A stretch of DNA of 64,000 bases from Oscheius dolichura (lineage: Eukaryota > Nematoda > Chromadorea > Rhabditida > Rhabditidae): positions 3,768,001 through 3,832,000 of the forward strand of contig OW051494.1 of NCBI GenBank assembly GCA_932521035.1, written 5' to 3'. How positions within the stretch are numbered: the first letter of the stretch is position 1; each line of letters begins with the position of its first letter. A program made the translations under genes and the position numbers. Below are positions 1 to 12,865 of this stretch, piece after piece. The notes under the pieces were generated by a model, which was not told the DNA's origin, did not search any database, and saw nothing but the letters and a program-made list of their open reading frames with translations.

Positions 1-3000
1 CTTACCAAATTTCGACAAAACTTAGGCTTAAGGGATTTAGGCTTACCAAATTTCGACAAAACTTAGGCTTAAGGGATTTAGGCTTACCAAATCTCGACAA
101 AACTTAGGCTTAAGGGATTTAGGCTTACCAAATTTCGACAAAACTTAGGCTTAAGGGATTTAGGCTTACCAAATTTCGACAAAACTTAGGCTTAAGGGAT
201 TTAGGCTTACCAAATTTCGACAAAACTTAGGCTTACCAAATTTCGACAAAACTTAGGCTTAAGGGATTTAGGCTTACCAAATTTCGACAAAACTTAGGCT
301 TAAGGGATTTAGGCTTACCAAATTTCGACAAAACTTAGGCTTAAGGGATTTAGGCTTACCAAATTTCGACAAAACTTAGGCTTACCAAATTTCGACAAAA
401 CTTAGGCTTAAGGGATTTAGGCTTACCAAATTTCGACAAAACTTAGGCTTAAGGGATTTAGGCTTACCAAATTTCGACAAAACTTAGGCTTAAGGGATTT
501 AGGCTTACCAAATTTCGACAAAACTTAGGCTTAAGGGATTTAGGCTTACCAAATTTCGACAAAACTTAGGCTTAAGGGATTTAGGCTTACCAAATTTCGA
601 CAAAACTTAGGCTTAAGGGATTTAGGCTTACCAAATTTCGACAAAACTTAGGCTTAAGGGATTTAGGCTTACCAAATTTCGACAAAACTTAGGCTTAAGG
701 GATTTAGGCTTACCAAATTTCGACAAAACTTAGGCTTAAGGGATTTAGGCTTACCAAATTTCGACAAAACTTAGGCTTAAGGGATTTAGGCTTACCAAAT
801 TTCGACAAAACTTAGGCTTAAGGGATTTAGGCTTACCAAATTTCGACAAAACTTAGGCTTACCAAATTTCGACAAAACTTAGGCTTAAGGGATTTAGGCT
901 TACCAAATTTCGACAAAACTTAGGCTTAAGGGATTTAGGCTTACCAAATTTCGACAAAACTTAGGCTTAAGGGATTTAGGCTTACCAAATTTCGACAAAA
1001 CTTAGGCTTAAGGGATTTAGGCTTACCAAATTTCGACAAAACTTAGGCTTAAGGGATTTAGGCTTACCAAATTTCGACAAAACTTAGGCTTAAGGGATTT
1101 AGGCTTACCAAATCTCGACAAAACTTAGGCTTACCAAATTTCGACAAAACTTAGGCTTAAGGGATTTAGGCTTACCAAATTTCGACAAAACTTAGGCTTA
1201 AGGGATTTAGGCTTACCAAATTTCGACAAAACTTAGGCTTACCAAATTTCGACAAAACTTAGGCTTAAGGGATTTAGGCTTACCAAATTTCGACAAAACT
1301 TAGGCTTAAGGGATTTAGGCTTACCAAATTTCGACAAAACTTAGGCTTAAGGGATTTAGGCTTACCAAATCTCGACAAAACTTAGGCTTACCAAATTTCG
1401 ACAAAACTTAGGCTTAAGGGATTTAGGCTTACCAAATTTCGACAAAACTTAGGCTTAAGGGATTTAGGCTTACCAAATTTCGACAAAACTTAGGCTTAAG
1501 GGATTTAGGCTTACCAAATTTCGACAAAACTTAGGCTTAAGGGATTTAGGCTTACCAAATTTCGACAAAACTTAGGCTTAAGGGATTTAGGCTTACCAAA
1601 TTTCGACAAAACTTAGGCTTAAGGGATTTAGGCTTACCAAATCTCGACAAAACTTAGGCTTAAGGGATTTAGGCTTACCAAATCTCGACAAAACTTAGGC
1701 TTAAGGGATTTAGGCTTACCAAATTTCGACAAAACTTAGGCTTAAGGGATTTAGGCTTACCAAATTTCGACAAAACTTAGGCTTAAGGGATTTAGGCTTA
1801 CCAAATTTCGACAAAACTTAGGCTTACCAAATTTCGACAAAACTTAGGCTTAAGGGATTTAGGCTTACCAAATTTCGACAAAACTTAGGCTTAAGGGATT
1901 TAGGCTTACCAAATTTCGACAAAACTTAGGCTTAAGGGATTTAGGCTTACCAAATTTCGACAAAACTTAGGCTTAAGGGATTTAGGCTTACCAAATTTCG
2001 ACAAAACTTAGGCTTAAGGGATTTAGGCTTACCAAATCTCGACAAAACTTAGGCTTAAGGGATTTAGGCTTACCAAATTTCGACAAAACTTAGGCTTAAG
2101 GGATTTAGGCTTACCAAATTTCGACAAAACTTAGGCTTAAGGGATTTAGGCTTACCAAATTTCGACAAAACTTAGGCTTACCAAATTTCGACAAAACTTA
2201 GGCTTAAGGGATTTAGGCTTACCAAATTTCGACAAAACTTAGGCTTAAGGGATTTAGGCTTACCAAATTTCGACAAAACTTAGGCTTAAGGGATTTAGGC
2301 TTACCAAATTTCGACAAAACTTAGGCTTACCAAATTTCGACAAAACTTAGGCTTAAGGGATTTAGGCTTACCAAATTTCGACAAAACTTAGGCTTAAGGG
2401 ATTTAGGCTTACCAAATTTCGACAAAACTTAGGCTTAAGGGATTTAGGCTTACCAAATTTCGACAAAACTTAGGCTTAAGGGATTTAGGCTTACCAAATT
2501 TCGACAAAACTTAGGCTTAAGGGATTTAGGCTTACCAAATTTCGACAAAACTTAGGCTTAAGGGATTTAGGCTTACCAAATTTCGACAAAACTTAGGCTT
2601 AAGGGATTTAGGCTTACCAAATTTCGACAAAACTTAGGCTTAAGGGATTTAGGCTTACCAAATTTCGACAAAACTTAGGCTTAAGGGATTTAGGCTTACC
2701 AAATTTCGACAAAACTTAGGCTTAAGGGATTTAGGCTTACCAAATTTCGACAAAACTTAGGCTTAAGGGATTTAGGCTTACCAAATTTCGACAAAACTTA
2801 GGCTTAAGGGATTTAGGCTTACCAAATTTCGACAAAACTTAGGCTTAAGGGATTTAGGCTTACCAAATCTCGACAAAACTTAGGCTTACCAAATTTCGAC
2901 AAAACTTAGGCTTACCAAATTTCGACAAAACTTAGGCTTAAGGGATTTAGGCTTACCAAATTTCGACAAAACTTAGGCTTAAGGGATTTAGGCTTACCAA

Positions 3001-6000
3001 ATTTCGACAAAACTTAGGCTTAAGGGATTTAGGCTTACCAAATTTCGACAAAACTTAGGCTTAAGGGATTTAGGCTTACCAAATCTCGACAAAACTTAGG
3101 CTTACCAAATTTCGACAAAACTTAGGCTTAAGGGATTTAGGCTTACCAAATTTCGACAAAACTTAGGCTTAAGGGATTTAGGCTTACCAAATCTCGACAA
3201 AACTTAGGCTTAAGGGATTTAGGCTTACCAAATCTCGACAAAACTTAGGCTTAAGGGATTTAGGCTTACCAAATTTCGACAAAACTTAGGCTTAAGGGAT
3301 TTAGGCTTACCAAATTTCGACAAAACTTAGGCTTAAGGGATTTAGGCTTACCAAATTTCGACAAAACTTAGGCTTACCAAATTTCGACAAAACTTAGGCT
3401 TAAGGGATTTAGGCTTACCAAATTTCGACAAAACTTAGGCTTAAGGGATTTAGGCTTACCAAATTTCGACAAAACTTAGGCTTAAGGGATTTAGGCTTAC
3501 CAAATTTCGACAAAACTTAGGCTTAAGGGATTTAGGCTTACCAAATTTCGACAAAACTTAGGCTTAAGGGATTTAGGCTTACCAAATCTCGACAAAACTT
3601 AGGCTTAAGGGATTTAGGCTTACCAAATTTCGACAAAACTTAGGCTTAAGGGATTTAGGCTTACCAAATTTCGACAAAACTTAGGCTTAAGGGATTTAGG
3701 CTTACCAAATTTCGACAAAACTTAGGCTTACCAAATTTCGACAAAACTTAGGCTTAAGGGATTTAGGCTTACCAAATTTCGACAAAACTTAGGCTTAAGG
3801 GATTTAGGCTTACCAAATTTCGACAAAACTTAGGCTTAAGGGATTTAGGCTTACCAAATTTCGACAAAACTTAGGCTTACCAAATTTCGACAAAACTTAG
3901 GCTTAAGGGATTTAGGCTTACCAAATTTCGACAAAACTTAGGCTTAAGGGATTTAGGCTTACCAAATTTCGACAAAACTTAGGCTTAAGGGATTTAGGCT
4001 TACCAAATTTCGACAAAACTTAGGCTTAAGGGATTTAGGCTTACCAAATTTCGACAAAACTTAGGCTTAAGGGATTTAGGCTTACCAAATTTCGACAAAA
4101 CTTAGGCTTAAGGGATTTAGGCTTACCAAATTTCGACAAAACTTAGGCTTAAGGGATTTAGGCTTACCAAATTTCGACAAAACTTAGGCTTAAGGGATTT
4201 AGGCTTACCAAATTTCGACAAAACTTAGGCTTAAGGGATTTAGGCTTACCAAATTTCGACAAAACTTAGGCTTAAGGGATTTAGGCTTACCAAATTTCGA
4301 CAAAACTTAGGCTTAAGGGATTTAGGCTTACCAAATTTCGACAAAACTTAGGCTTAAGGGATTTAGGCTTACCAAATTTCGACAAAACTTAGGCTTAAGG
4401 GATTTAGGCTTACCAAATCTCGACAAAACTTAGGCTTACCAAATTTCGACAAAACTTAGGCTTACCAAATTTCGACAAAACTTAGGCTTAAGGGATTTAG
4501 GCTTACCAAATTTCGACAAAACTTAGGCTTAAGGGATTTAGGCTTACCAAATTTCGACAAAACTTAGGCTTAAGGGATTTAGGCTTACCAAATTTCGACA
4601 AAACTTAGGCTTAAGGGATTTAGGCTTACCAAATCTCGACAAAACTTAGGCTTACCAAATTTCGACAAAACTTAGGCTTAAGGGATTTAGGCTTACCAAA
4701 TTTCGACAAAACTTAGGCTTAAGGGATTTAGGCTTACCAAATTTCGACAAAACTTAGGCTTGAGGGATTTAGGCTTACCAAATTTCGACAAAACTTAGGC
4801 TTACCAAATTTCGACAAAACTTAGGCTTACCAAATTTCGACAAAACTTAGGCTTAAGGGATTTAGGCTTACCAAATTTCGACAAAACTTAGGCTTAAGGG
4901 ATTTAGGCTTACCAAATTTCGACAAAACTTAGGCTTAAGGGATTTAGGCTTACCAAATTTCGACAAAACTTAGGCTTAAGGGATTTAGGCTTACCAAATC
5001 TCGACAAAACTTAGGCTTACCAAATTTCGACAAAACTTAGGCTTAAGGGATTTAGGCTTACCAAATTTCGACAAAACTTAGGCTTAAGGGATTTAGGCTT
5101 ACCAAATTTCGACAAAACTTAGGCTTAAGGGATTTAGGCTTACCAAATTTCGACAAAACTTAGGCTTAAGGGATTTAGGCTTACCAAATTTCGACAAAAC
5201 TTAGGCTTAAGGGATTTAGGCTTACCAAATTTCGACAAAACTTAGGCTTAAGGGATTTAGGCTTACCAAATTTCGACAAAACTTAGGCTTAAGGGATTTA
5301 GGCTTACCAAATTTCGACAAAACTTAGGCTTAAGGGATTTAGGCTTACCAAATTTCGACAAAACTTAGGCTTAAGGGATTTAGGCTTACCAAATTTCGAC
5401 AAAACTTAGGCTTAAGGGATTTAGGCTTACCAAATTTCGACAAAACTTAGGCTTAAGGGATTTAGGCTTACCAAATCTCGACAAAACTTAGGCTTAAGGG
5501 ATTTAGGCTTACCAAATCTCGACAAAACTTAGGCTTAAGGGATTTAGGCTTACCAAATTTCGACAAAACTTAGGCTTAAGGGATTTAGGCTTACCAAATT
5601 TCGACAAAACTTAGGCTTAAGGGATTTAGGCTTACCAAATTTCGACAAAACTTAGGCTTAAGGGATTTAGGCTTACCAAATTTCGACAAAACTTAGGCTT
5701 ACCAAATTTCGACAAAACTTAGGCTTAAGGGATTTAGGCTTACCAAATTTCGACAAAACTTAGGCTTAAGGGATTTAGGCTTACCAAATTTCGACAAAAC
5801 TTAGGCTTAAGGGATTTAGGCTTACCAAATTTCGACAAAACTTAGGCTTAAGGGATTTAGGCTTACCAAATTTCGACAAAACTTAGGCTTAAGGGATTTA
5901 GGCTTACCAAATTTCGACAAAACTTAGGCTTAAGGGATTTAGGCTTACCAAATCTCGACAAAACTTAGGCTTACCAAATTTCGACAAAACTTAGGCTTAA

Positions 6001-6172
6001 GGGATTTAGGCTTACCAAATTTCGACAAAACTTAGGCTTAAGGGATTTAGGCTTACCAAATTTCGACAAAACTTAGGCTTAAGGGATTTAGGCTTACCAA
6101 ATTTCGACAAAACTTAGGCTTAAGAGATTTAGGCTTACCAAATCTCGACAAAACTTAGGCTTAGGGGATTTC
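1..6172. repeat. Subtelomere-like satellite with embedded TTAGGC
   Basis: The whole stretch is one tandem array. Two unit lengths alternate. The long unit is 41 bp and consists of a 26-bp core (cttaccaaat, ttcgacaaaa, cttagg) followed by a 15-bp spacer (cttaagggatttagg). The short unit is the 26-bp core alone. Each core and each spacer ends so that TTAGGC is formed at its junction with the next piece. A single common variant, aatCtcgac for aatTtcgac, is scattered through the array. Units decay at 6121-6172 (taagagattt, ttaggggatttcgacc). There is no coding potential. TTAGGC is the known nematode telomere hexamer, so a subtelomeric location is the natural inference, although pure telomere repeats are not present. 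Confidence 0.95.
1551..4730. repeat. Two copies of a 1550-bp higher-order repeat
   Basis: Within the satellite, the order of long and short units and of the T/C variant repeats with a shift of 1550 bp. For example the paired aatctcgac variants near 1640 and 1681 recur near 3190 and 3231; short units at 2171, 2311 and 2881 recur at 3721, 3861 and 4431; and the variant at 3081 recurs at 4631. Agreement starts close to 1551 and fails at about 4741, where the variant base and then a tgaggg change differ. This makes 1551-3100 and 3101-4650 near-identical tandem copies, with the match extending about 80 bases further. It indicates a recent block duplication rather than unit-by-unit homogenisation. 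Confidence 0.8.
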
Positions 6173-7843
6173 GACCAACATTGCGGAATCGCCCTGGAGG
6201 ATAGCGAGGAGATGTGACACGAGACAAGAAGTACACAATGACAACAACAAGGATACCCCCTCCAGGTGTTTTACGCCTGAGGGGCCGCCAAAAGAGACCA
6301 GAAGAATGGACGGTAGCGGGAGAGGGAGACAGACGGCCAGCTTCAGCTTGTTCTCGGATGGCTCTCCGACGGTTCCACGGCCTGGGAAGGAGGCGACACT
6401 GCACTGCACATTGGTGGTGGGCGAAGAGGACAAAGAGCACCACTGTCTTCCTCTGAAATTATATATTAAATGATCTGGGGCTATTTTGGGAAATCATTTG
6501 ACATTCTCTTTTGTGAGAAAACCTTGTCGACCTCGGACCAGACTAGCGCCGCCTGATATAGGCACATGGACCCCGTTGTTTCCCGCTAGGGTGGGTTCGT
6601 AATGCACTTATTTCTCCAAGAAGAGTCCTACCCTGTCGTGCGCGACACTGATCCACGGCCAAAGTTGAAAATGTCGCGCTGTTCTGACCCGAGTCTTCCT
6701 GTTGGTCCCTTGTAAAAGCGGCCCACAACCAGTCATGTGTATCTTGGCTTACGTTGTCGGTCTACTAGTTTGTAATAACTTGTTAGCCACATTTTTACAA
6801 CTTTGTGAGCGACTAATGAGGCTGGGCGGTCGTCGGTAAATAGCGGGTGAATGGGCGAAAAGTGTCCTTTTGGCGGCAGTGTGCTACGCGAGATGCTCAA
6901 AATCTAGCCACGTACCTTTGCCAATCTTTTCTTCGCCCGCGAGTCGCTCTTTCATTGTTCAGGCGTGTCACCGTCCATCCTCCTTTGAACGTGGCTTTGA
7001 TTCGCCGCCTCCGACATCATCTCTCGCCCTCCCCCGTCTTCCCATCCTCCATCGATGTTGTGTGGACGACAGGTGCAACAGTCCACAGGAAAGCGATAGC
7101 ATCCGGGTCTTGTTGTTGAGGAGATGCCAGTCACCAGTCTTCATCAGTCGGTCCATCCTCCGGCTGTCGGCTCTCGTCCAGGCGTCGTTCGTCCTCCACC
7201 CAGCGTACCTGAAAATTAAAATACCAAGAACAAGCCGCAAATAAGGCAACGGGAATATAAATTGATTTAATAGAATTTGGCCAAAAAAGCGGAAGTTATC
7301 AGGTCTTCGGATACTACCGGTCTCCTTTTTGGCAGTCGAGTCACAACGTGCTCCAAACACCGCTGTGGCACACGAGGGACTCGCGCAGCCAGGAGACCGG
7401 GCCGGGACACCTCCTCGGATGGGTAGGCTGCCGTGAGAGGCGGATTCCCTCACAACTGTCCCATTGGCCGTCCCTACTAACCCGAGTTTTGGAGCAAAAG
7501 AAAGAGACCCGAATGGACGGGAGACGCCATTTTACGTGGGAAGGGCACCCACAGCGCCGTTTTCTGTCGTTCCCGGAGGAAGAGAGGCATGACAGACGAG
7601 CGCCGGCCTCGAAGAGGTCCGACACTCTTTGCGCCCGAAATAAGGAGCGACTACTTTTGAAAAGAAAAAATACGACCTGGAGATGAAGAAGTAGACGACC
7701 GCCGGAGAGAAGAAGGAGAAGCGAGACTGACTGAAAAGGCCGTCGGCAGTTGTCGACCAACAGAATAAGCGCGTTTTTGACCGGGAATATCTGTTTTGGA
7801 CAAATCGCCGAAGAGTCAAGAAGAGCCTGGTGATCAGTGGACG
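6173..7843. other. Spacer with no supported gene
   Basis: GC-rich unique sequence between the satellite and the first gene. Several open frames of 60-170 codons exist on both strands, but none starts from a convincing context, shows a recognisable domain, or joins to another through plausible splice sites. I see no tRNA, rRNA or spliceosomal RNA. The 3' half probably contains the promoter and leader of the gene starting at 7844. Confidence 0.5.
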
Positions 7844-8370
7844 ATGAGCGACGAGCCACGCAGAATGGCGACGGCTGATGACTTCGCCAGTCTTACAACC
7901 AGTCAACTGGTCGCGAGGAAGTCCGACCTCCAACGGTTTGTCCTCCTTTACAGTATCCACCGGAAGAAGAGTTCAGAAAAGTAGAAGCGGAGGTGAAATT
8001 GAGGAACGACTACAAGAAGAAGGTGGACCGGCTGGCGATAATGCTGAACGAGGCGAAGGAGCCGGGACAGGGGGTGTGCCAGGAGATAATGGAGAACAAG
8101 GCCAAGATAGAGGGACTGATACAGCAGAACCTGAGGAACGGGCAGGTCGTGTTCAGCGGGCTGCGGGACGCCATCCGCGAGATGACGGACAAGGCGAAGA
8201 GCGTCGAGGACCAGGGCGAGGAGACCCGGAGGCAGATCAAGGAGGTGCGCAAGTACCTGCGCCAGCTCGACCACCACGAGCAGCTTCTGCAGATGAACCT
8301 CCTCGATAAGATGCTCTCCTTCCTCGCCTGGCTACGCCACCTCTTCTATTCTCTCATCTTCACAACATAA
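7844..8370 (+). CDS. Unrecognised coiled-coil protein with hydrophobic C-terminus
   Basis: I do not recognise this protein. Exon 1 (7844-7909, ATG start) encodes 22 residues. A 44-bp intron (7910-7953) ends in a pyrimidine-rich cctttacag. Exon 2 encodes a further 138 residues, giving about 160. The middle, from about residue 30 to 140, is highly charged (KVEAEV, RNDYKKKVDRL, KAKIEGLIQQ, EETRRQIKEVRKYLRQL) and should form a long helix or coiled coil. The last 20 residues are hydrophobic with aromatic residues (SFLAWLRHLFYSLIF) and end the protein, which suggests a tail anchor or an amphipathic membrane helix. An AATAAA lies at 8369-8374, overlapping the stop. The donor (ctg|gtcgcg) is weak, so the exon 1 join is the least certain part. 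The exon 2 frame is well supported by length and composition. Confidence 0.55.
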
Positions 8371-8975
8371 TAAACCTTTTTATATTTTGTGTCTTTTTAT
8401 TTATCACACCAATATCTGGCAGTGTTCGTTGATTTCGGCGAGTTGGTCTTCAGCAGGCGGGCGCCTCTTCCATTGGCCGATGCCTCCGGCCTCACTTCCA
8501 GAGCCGGGTGATACGAGGGTCGTTCACCTCTTACGCTCACAAAAGAGTTGATGTGAGTGCTGAACCGATTGCCGAGTTAGGATAAAAGGCGGCTCTTTCG
8601 CAACAGACGTGCTCGGGGTACTGTAGCAGATGGCAGGGCGCCTCTTCCATCGGCCGATGAATTTCACAAAGACGACGGCCGTTTTCCCAGCGTTGTTATC
8701 AGAACGTGAACCATAACAAAAGCGACCCAGATGAAATTTGTTCCTGGCTGACCTTCTCGCAATAAAATCAATTGTCCCGCGTCCTCCAGTCCTCCTCTGC
8801 TCCGCCGTGCCGCTCTCTCCTCGCGTTTTTGGTGGCCGCCCCCAATTTCGAAGACCGCTGCTTATCTCTGCCCGCCACCGCCTGATAACGGCCATTTATC
8901 AACCGGGCTCCGCTCCTAGATCTTATTTTTTTCGTCTCGATCTCTTTATCAACCCAATTCTCCTCATTTTAGGGT
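8371..8975. other. Intergenic spacer
   Basis: Contains the polyadenylation region of the preceding gene and the presumed promoter of the phospholipase B-like gene. A pyrimidine-rich stretch ending cctcattttag lies at 8961-8972, three bases before the next ATG, and looks like a trans-splice acceptor. No other coding or RNA feature is seen. Confidence 0.5.
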
Positions 8976-11076
8976 ATGCGGCTTCTGTTGGCCGTGGTGT
9001 TGCTCGGCGCGGTCGCGGCGGTGGACAGGAGCAAGTGGCTCAAGATCAACAGTGAGAAGAAACCCTACATCAAGGAGAACGTGGGTTTACCCTGAAAATC
9101 AGAAAAAGGGCGACGTTTAGAAAGTACCCGATGATTCCCACGGGACATCCCAGTACCCCTACGAGTATCTGTCCGTCTGCACCAATGGGACAGGCGACAC
9201 CCTGCTACAGACAACAAAGGGCAAGGACTGCCCCGAGGGAACCTCTCCAGTCGCCTTGGGACGCTACAGTAACCAGGTCAATACGACCGGGTAAGGAGGA
9301 CTGTCTTCCCCGTCACAATCCACCTTCAGATGGGGTATTCTTGAGGTGGAGACTTTTGGCCCCCATGCCTACGCTATCCAGGCCTACGCAGCCGGAGTGG
9401 CTGAAGGTGGGTGCCGGGCAGACGGGGGAGCACGTGCATTCCAGGCCAGCTGACGAAGCTCCAGATCTACTACCACTACCAGAACACGATCAAGCCCCTC
9501 TGCGACGGACACAAGCTGTACTGCCAGAGACTGTACAAGTACCTGTCTGCCCATCTGGACTGGCTCCGGAGCCAGGTGATCGAGAAGCCCGAGGACCCCT
9601 ACTGGCGACACGTGAACCTGACCTTCGCCCAGCTGACCGGCATGTACGACGCCTACATGAACAGGAACCTGACCCCGGAGATCGGCTTCGACCTCCACCC
9701 CCTCTAGTCAGTCAGCCCCCTTTTCCCTGTCCAACCCCCGTTCAGTATGATCCAGCTGTCCGGCGAGCTGTTCGACCTGAACAAGTACCTGAACAAGACG
9801 CCCGACCCCCAGGAATACCCGGAGGCCGGCCGCTGCTCGGGGCTGCTTAAGATCTCTCCAAACAACGAGGACATGTTCTTCTCGCACGTGGCCATGTCCA
9901 GCTATAGTACCATGAACCGCGTCCTGAAGCTGTACAAGTTCGCCTACGACCCCAAGGAGGTCCCCGGCCACATCGTCTCCTTCTCCGGCTACCCGGCCGC
10001 CCTCTCCTCCGCCGACGACTACACACTCACCAGCGGTGGACTAGTGGGATTGTCGATGTCTTCTAATAAGAAAACCAAATTTAGGCCTCGATCGAGACGA
10101 CGATCGCCATCTTCAACCAGACCCTCTACACGGACACGTATATCAAGCCCACCCAGGTCCATTGCTGGATCCGGTCCTTCATCGCCAATGCCCTCACCAA
10201 GTAGGCACAGAGGCCGTCGAGGGTGTACAAGGTATTCAGGACGGCCAAAGGCTGGGTGGACCTCTTCGCCAAGTACAACTCCGGAACATATAACAACCAG
10301 TGGACCGTGGTCGATTACAAGCTGTTCAAGCCAAAACAGGACCTGCCCAAGACGGACCTCATCTGGATCCTGGAACAGACCCCCGGCTATACGAGCGTGG
10401 CCGATATGACCTGGTTCGTCCAGCAGTTCTCCTACTGGCCCTCGTACAACATCCCCTATCTGACGGACATCAGCATCATCTCGGCCTTCGGCAAGAAGGG
10501 CGAGCAGTTCGACTGGTACAAGTGGGGCAGCTCGCCCCGGGCCAGGATCTTCGACAGAGACCACCACAAGGTCGTCGACATCGACACCCTTACCAAGCTC
10601 ATGAGGTACCCCCTAGGCCCCCTTGTCTACCCGACTGTTCAGGTACAACGACTACACACACGACGAGTTCTCCCGGTGCAAGTGCACCCCGGATCCCTAC
10701 ACGGCCGAGGGGGGCATCTCCGCCCGAGGAGACCTCAACAATCCCAACGGCACATATGAGGTTGAGAGCATGGGCTTCCGCAACCACGGAGGACTCGACT
10801 ACAAGGTCTGCCCCCTCCCAAAAAGGGAACCGCAACTCTTTCAGGGTACTAATCTGGAAATGTTCAAGAAGCTCCGCTTCCGGGCCTGGGGTGGTCCTCC
10901 CTATGATCCTCTCCCCGTGTTCAAGTCAGTTCTCCTCTTTCCTCTATAAAATACAATTCAGCTGGGACACTACAAAGGTGAAGTCGCCGCATTTCGGCCA
11001 GCCGACTGTCTGGAATTTCACCTACATCGATCTGGAGTGGGAGTCGACGGTGTCTGTTCTCGGGTTTGATTATTAA
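8976..11076 (+). CDS. PLBD: Phospholipase B-like protein (PLBD1/PLBD2 family)
   Basis: This is a lysosomal or secreted Ntn-hydrolase fold protein of the phospholipase B-like family. Ten exons with nine introns of 37-41 bp give an uninterrupted 583-residue frame, the normal family length. The protein starts with a signal peptide (MRLLLAVVLLGAVAA). Family blocks are visible in order: LEVETFGPHAYAIQAYAAG, YNSGTYNNQWTVVDYKLF, FSYWPSYNIPYLTDI, SSPRARIFDRD, LMRYNDYTHDEFSRC, and GTYEVESMGFR near the C-terminus. The precursor of this family is cleaved in front of a cysteine that becomes the N-terminal nucleophile; the expected residue is Cys235 in GRCSGLL. Several N-glycosylation sequons (NGT, NTT, NLT, NQT) fit a secretory-pathway enzyme. 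In vivo substrate is unknown for the family. AATAAA lies at 11092. Splice sites keep frame at every join, so the structure is reliable. Confidence 0.93.
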
Positions 11077-12865
11077 CTATTTCTTTTCGCCAATAAATGT
11101 TCCAAATAGCCGGACTGTTTTCTGTGTTTGTTCGACGCTAAATCAATGGCCCAACCAGTTCCAGCGGCGGACGACGGTCAGGGGCGACCCCGGGATCTTT
11201 TTTGTGTTTCCCCGCGGGCTAGTTCATTCCTCCCACGCCGCTTCTATATGTTCAATCGATCCAGTTATTTCTTTACTATAAATTAAAATTCCTTGTGTAT
11301 TCAAAAAAAGGCGAAAATATTGTAAGCAAACTGTGTTGATCTTTGATGGCTTGCCAATTTGTAGGTTCTCGCCTCTTAGCTGCGCGTCTCCCGTTCGGTC
11401 ATTCCCGCCCAAAGAAGCTGCCTTTTCCATTAGTAGCCGAATATCCTGAATCGTTCGGCTTTATGTCTCTTTGAGGTTCTTGTTTTGTCCCCGTTGTCAA
11501 CCCGACCTCCGACACCAAACATCCCACAGCAGCTCTCTGTATATTTTCTTGTTTCCTTTATTTTTGTTCTTACTTTGATGCGTTTTTCTGGGGGATTTCA
11601 AAAACATAGGCGGCCGATTGGGGACGAATGTCTAATTATTCAGTCACTTTCTCGCCTCGTTTTCCTTTCTTTTGAGGTCAACAAAATGAGTGTCGTCAAA
11701 ATACCTTCTCCGTATGGAAATGACCGTGCCACGCATATCGATATGTACAGTCAACCATGTTTTTTAGCGGACTCCCCCGTTGTTGGTCTGATTCACTGAT
11801 TCTTCATAATTTTTCGTTTTCCTCGAAGAATCATTTGGTCTTGTCTCTTTTGATAGATATTACTTCTAAGCCAAGTGAAACCTTATCCTCCAGGTGCTCA
11901 ATTTTTCATACGGCGATCTAGGTATGTATAAGTGCTGCGTAATGCGAGGTTTTCAATGGGTAACCTCTACCTCTTTAGAAAGGGCCCCTGCTGCTATTGA
12001 AAGGATGTGTGAGGTGGAGGATGATTCGAGTAAAATCGATCAATGGAGAAAATACATGCAAATAAATAACAACGAGAAGTTACAAACACTTCACCTCCGC
12101 GTTTCATTCATTTTCATTTGTTTGCTTTCGCATAGGCAAGGGACTGTCTAGAAAATGGGATAAGATTTATCTTTTTATTCTGATGCTATTCGCACATTTA
12201 TTCTACTTTTTTTTCCAGTGAAGAACTTTGCGTGGAGTTCGTGTGTTGTTCAGTTATTTTGTAGCGTGAACACAAGCCCGAGCGATGGTCTGAACTCAGC
12301 GGCTATGTTTAAACTCTACAAACTACAGGTCAGAGCTCAGTTTCCATTTTCTCTCCTAACCGCACGATATTTCTTACTCGTTCAGTCGCGGTTTTGTTTG
12401 CCTCCAGTCCTCTTCATTTTGCGCTTGGCAAACTTTGCCGCTTTGGAGACTGATTTTTGGGGACACTCTATCCGCTGTCATCATTTTTTCAATTGTTATT
12501 TTGCATTAGAATTTCAGCAAATTGGTTAGGCTTGGCAGGTTATTTGCTTTACTTTGCGCAGTCTACCAATACGATAACTAGACCTCTAAATTGAGAGTCC
12601 GGCAATGGTTTCATCGTAATTTGGACAATCTTTCTCGCTTTTTCCAGCCAGATGGCGACTGTGATAGCCGTTCATCGCGCTACCGGCTAATCTCGCCGAT
12701 CCTCTATACCAAATCCCGCTCTGCCAAATTTTTGGCAATATCGTTGCTCTTTTGCCCTCTTTATTGCTCTTTTTTTTAATTATGTTTATACGAGATTCTT
12801 GACAAATTATTCTATTTAGAGCTTCGAGATCGCTAATATGCGAATAGGTAGAGCAAGAAAGAATA
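11077..12865. other. Intergenic spacer
   Basis: Marks the change from GC-rich to AT-rich sequence. It holds the AATAAA (11092) of the phospholipase B-like gene and the upstream region of the flippase gene. Short open frames such as 11485-11799 and 11894-12151 show no domain, no splice partners and ordinary chance composition. Nothing else is supported. Confidence 0.5.

Noticed and set aside
1-6172. Regular repeats resembling a CRISPR array
   Set aside because: There are no unique spacers; units are contiguous, nearly identical and in a eukaryotic setting.
6135-7859. Overlapping open frames on both strands (up to 172 codons)
   Set aside because: No domain, no splice continuity, composition as expected by chance in GC-rich DNA.
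7936-7953. An 18-bp intron in the coiled-coil gene
   Set aside because: It gives the wrong reading phase for exon 2; the 44-bp intron 7910-7953 fits frame and the local size range.
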